A stretch of DNA of 7,705 bases from an uncultured Treponema sp. GTDB lineage: Bacteria > Spirochaetota > Spirochaetia > Treponematales > Treponemataceae. Below the pieces are notes generated by a model. It saw only the letters and a program-made list of their open reading frames with translations, did no database searches and was not told where the DNA came from. The DNA is taken from the NCBI GenBank assembly GCA_905373565.1, contig CAJPTT010000102.1:1-7705 (forward strand), written 5' to 3'. Shown in pieces: positions 7,107 to 7,705 of this stretch. The position numbers were made by a program, and so were the translations under genes. Position 1 is the stretch's first letter, and each line of letters opens with the position of its first letter.

Positions 7107-7149
7107 AAATAAAGCGGAGGCGTACTTGGTGTACGTCGAGCATTGATTT
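7107..7149. repeat. Long imperfect hairpin spanning the start of repeat copy 2
   Basis: The inner stem GGCGTAC (7119-7125) pairs with GTACGTC (7131-7137) around TTGGT with one wobble. Beyond a small internal loop (7116-7118 and 7138-7139) the arms continue as AAAGC with GCATT (one mismatch) and AAAT with ATTT (one bulged base). The outer right arm uses the first ten bases of direct-repeat copy 2. It looks like a palindromic intergenic repeat unit, but no second copy is in the window. Confidence 0.6.
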
Positions 7150-7194
7150 GGCTTTTTAAAGAAGATGACATCAAGGCAACGAAGTAGATATGCC
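7140..7194 (+). repeat. 55-bp perfect direct repeat, copy 2 (orphan gene-end duplicate)
   Basis: Exact duplicate of the last 15 codons, stop and 7 following bases of the gene at 6216-7049. It has no start codon or ribosome binding site of its own. Read-through from the first copy would stop at TAG 7077-7079, so it is not translated and is a gene-end remnant rather than a gene. Copy 2 runs straight into the - strand terminator region and may be the ancestral gene end. Confidence 0.95.
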
Positions 7195-7209
7195 GTCTAT
7201 TTTCAAAAG
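7193..7209 (-). repeat. 17-bp inverted repeat, right arm
   Basis: Partner of 7067-7083 (16 of 17 positions; the mismatch is at T7203 opposite C7073). Its A-run CAAAAG is also part of the T-tract of the - strand terminator, so the two structures would compete. Confidence 0.92.
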
Positions 7210-7246
7210 AAAAGGACGGCTTGATCAACAGCATCAAACCGTCCTT
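7204..7246 (-). terminator. Intrinsic terminator of the gene entering from the right edge
   Basis: On the - strand an 8-bp stem AAGGACGG/CCGTCCTT (7239-7246 with 7212-7219), a single C-A mismatch, then a 5-bp stem (7221-7225 with 7233-7237) and a 7-base loop are followed by TTTTCTTTTG. The hairpin plus T-tract is typical of rho-independent termination. On the + strand the same hairpin is followed by GCATTCGG, with no T-run, so it serves mainly the - strand gene ending at 7406. Confidence 0.72.
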
Positions 7247-7263
7247 GCATTCGGGTGTATAAG

Positions 7264-7294
7264 AAACGGCGTCTGGATGTTGTTACCGCCGTTT
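7264..7294. terminator. Second stem-loop, possible + strand terminator
   Basis: AAACGGCG (7264-7271) pairs perfectly with CGCCGTTT (7287-7294) around a 15-base loop. On the + strand a T-rich tract (TTCTTTTTT, 7304-7312) follows after 9 bases, longer than usual; on the - strand only TTTCTTAT follows. It may terminate + strand transcripts of the membrane-protein gene or back up the - strand terminator. Confidence 0.4.
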
Positions 7295-7405
7295 AATGTC
7301 CCCTTCTTTTTTCATTATCGGCGGATATTTTAAAATATTGAGAAAAATTTGATTATTCCGATAGAAAAACTCTAAAAATCCCGTTGAGGAGCGAGAAAAT
7401 GTTTT
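7295..7405. other. AT-rich gene-free stretch
   Basis: The last part of the 356-base gap between 7049 and 7406. It holds a 14-base perfect palindrome (ATATTTTAAAATAT, 7325-7338) inside a wider inverted repeat (TATCGG 7316-7321, CCGATA 7358-7363). No convincing gene or promoter is seen on either strand. Confidence 0.6.
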
Positions 7406-7705
7406 TTACCGTTTCTTAAATATCTCGTGCACTTGTTGCGCCATCAGGCAAATTCTACCGTAAACCTTTTCTGCGGCAGCCATAGGCGGCACATTGTTGT
7501 CGGCGTTGCTTTCATCGCTAAAACAAAGTACCTCAACCAAATCCTTTGCAAAGCCGTCTTTGATTTTCTCATCTAGTGTGTTGAGTTGGGCAATTAAAGC
7601 GGCCTGTTCACGCGTACGGTTTCCGTTGCCGGACTTTCCACTCTTTCCTGTGCCTTCTTCTCCGCCGCATTCCGCTAAGCGACGGCACAACTCCCCTGCT
7701 TTTTC
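7406..7705 (-). CDS. Unrecognised protein, C-terminal part; start beyond the right edge
   Basis: The frame is open from the window edge, with EKAGEL preceding a possible internal TTG at 7690, so this is the last 99 residues of a longer protein rather than a 94-residue one. No family is recognised. A short helical piece (EKAGELCRRLAE) is followed by a flexible Gly/Ser/Lys/Asn linker (about 13-32 of the fragment, with GTGKSGKSGNGN), then a mostly helical C-terminal part of about 65 residues (REQAALIAQLNTLDEKIKDG and following, ending QQVHEIFKKR). The linker's GTGKSGKSG resembles a P-loop only superficially, lacking a preceding hydrophobic strand. A good intrinsic terminator (7204-7246) lies 160 bases downstream, supporting a real - strand transcript. 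The gene faces away from the right edge and converges with the membrane-protein gene. Confidence 0.7.
   Translation of the reverse strand, partial: EKAGELCRRLAECGGEEGTGKSGKSGNGNRTREQAALIAQLNTLDEKIKDGFAKDLVEVLCFSDESNADNNVPPMAAAEKVYGRICLMAQQVHEIFKKR

Noticed and set aside
7067..7209. Invertible promoter switch bounded by 17-bp inverted repeats
   Set aside because: No credible promoter lies between the arms, no recombinase gene is nearby, and flipping the segment would place no gene under new control.
7050..7300. Integron attC site (some treponemes carry a chromosomal integron)
   Set aside because: I found no GTTRRRY core or matching RYYYAAC partner placed as in attC sites, and no integrase or cassette gene.
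7384..7419. Mini-ORF MFFTVS with AGGAG 7 bases before its ATG (7399)
   Set aside because: Only six codons, overlapping the end of the - strand gene and with no promoter or terminator context. The good ribosome site is probably coincidental.
7625..7665. P-loop-like GTGKSGKSG in the right-edge protein
   Set aside because: It lies in a low-complexity Gly/Ser/Lys/Asn linker without the hydrophobic strand before it or a Walker B after it.

Overview
The window looks like chromosomal DNA from a spirochaete, most likely an oral or host-associated Treponema. This is an inference from the recognisable protein types: an HD-GYP protein with a short spirochaete-style N-terminal segment, a MutS2, an exported NagZ-like GH3 enzyme, and a two-helix membrane protein of unknown function. 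Species cannot be assigned from the window alone.

Left part (1-4914, + strand, fairly GC-rich): the 3' part of thioredoxin reductase (trxB, cut by the window edge); a GH3 beta-N-acetylhexosaminidase with a signal peptide, starting 5 bases after the trxB stop; then, after an 88-base gap holding a stem-loop, a complete mutS2. The three are co-oriented and could be one transcription unit.

Middle (4961-7049, visibly more AT-rich): an HD-GYP-family gene on the - strand converges on mutS2. Seventy-nine bases beyond its start lies a divergent gene for a protein with two membrane helices and a helical cytoplasmic tail. Both genes have clear AGGAG ribosome binding sites. The HD-GYP protein keeps the GYP motif but has changes at two expected metal-ligand positions.

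Right part (7050-7405) is non-coding and is the most unusual stretch. The last 55 bases of the membrane-protein region (15 codons, the stop codon and 7 more bases) are perfectly repeated 138 bases downstream. The 83 bases between the copies carry two hairpins and an inverted copy (16 of 17 bases) of the sequence just after the second copy, and a small palindrome sits at the first junction. Next come a good intrinsic terminator for the - strand gene entering from the right edge, and a second stem-loop. The right-edge gene (7406-7705, - strand) is an unrecognised C-terminal fragment with a Gly/Ser/Lys/Asn-rich linker.

No complete mobile element, CRISPR array, tRNA or rRNA gene is visible. No evident new defence or biosynthetic system is encoded. 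The candidates for something undescribed are the 3'-end duplication with its inverted repeats, the variant HD-GYP protein, and the altered Smr motif of MutS2.
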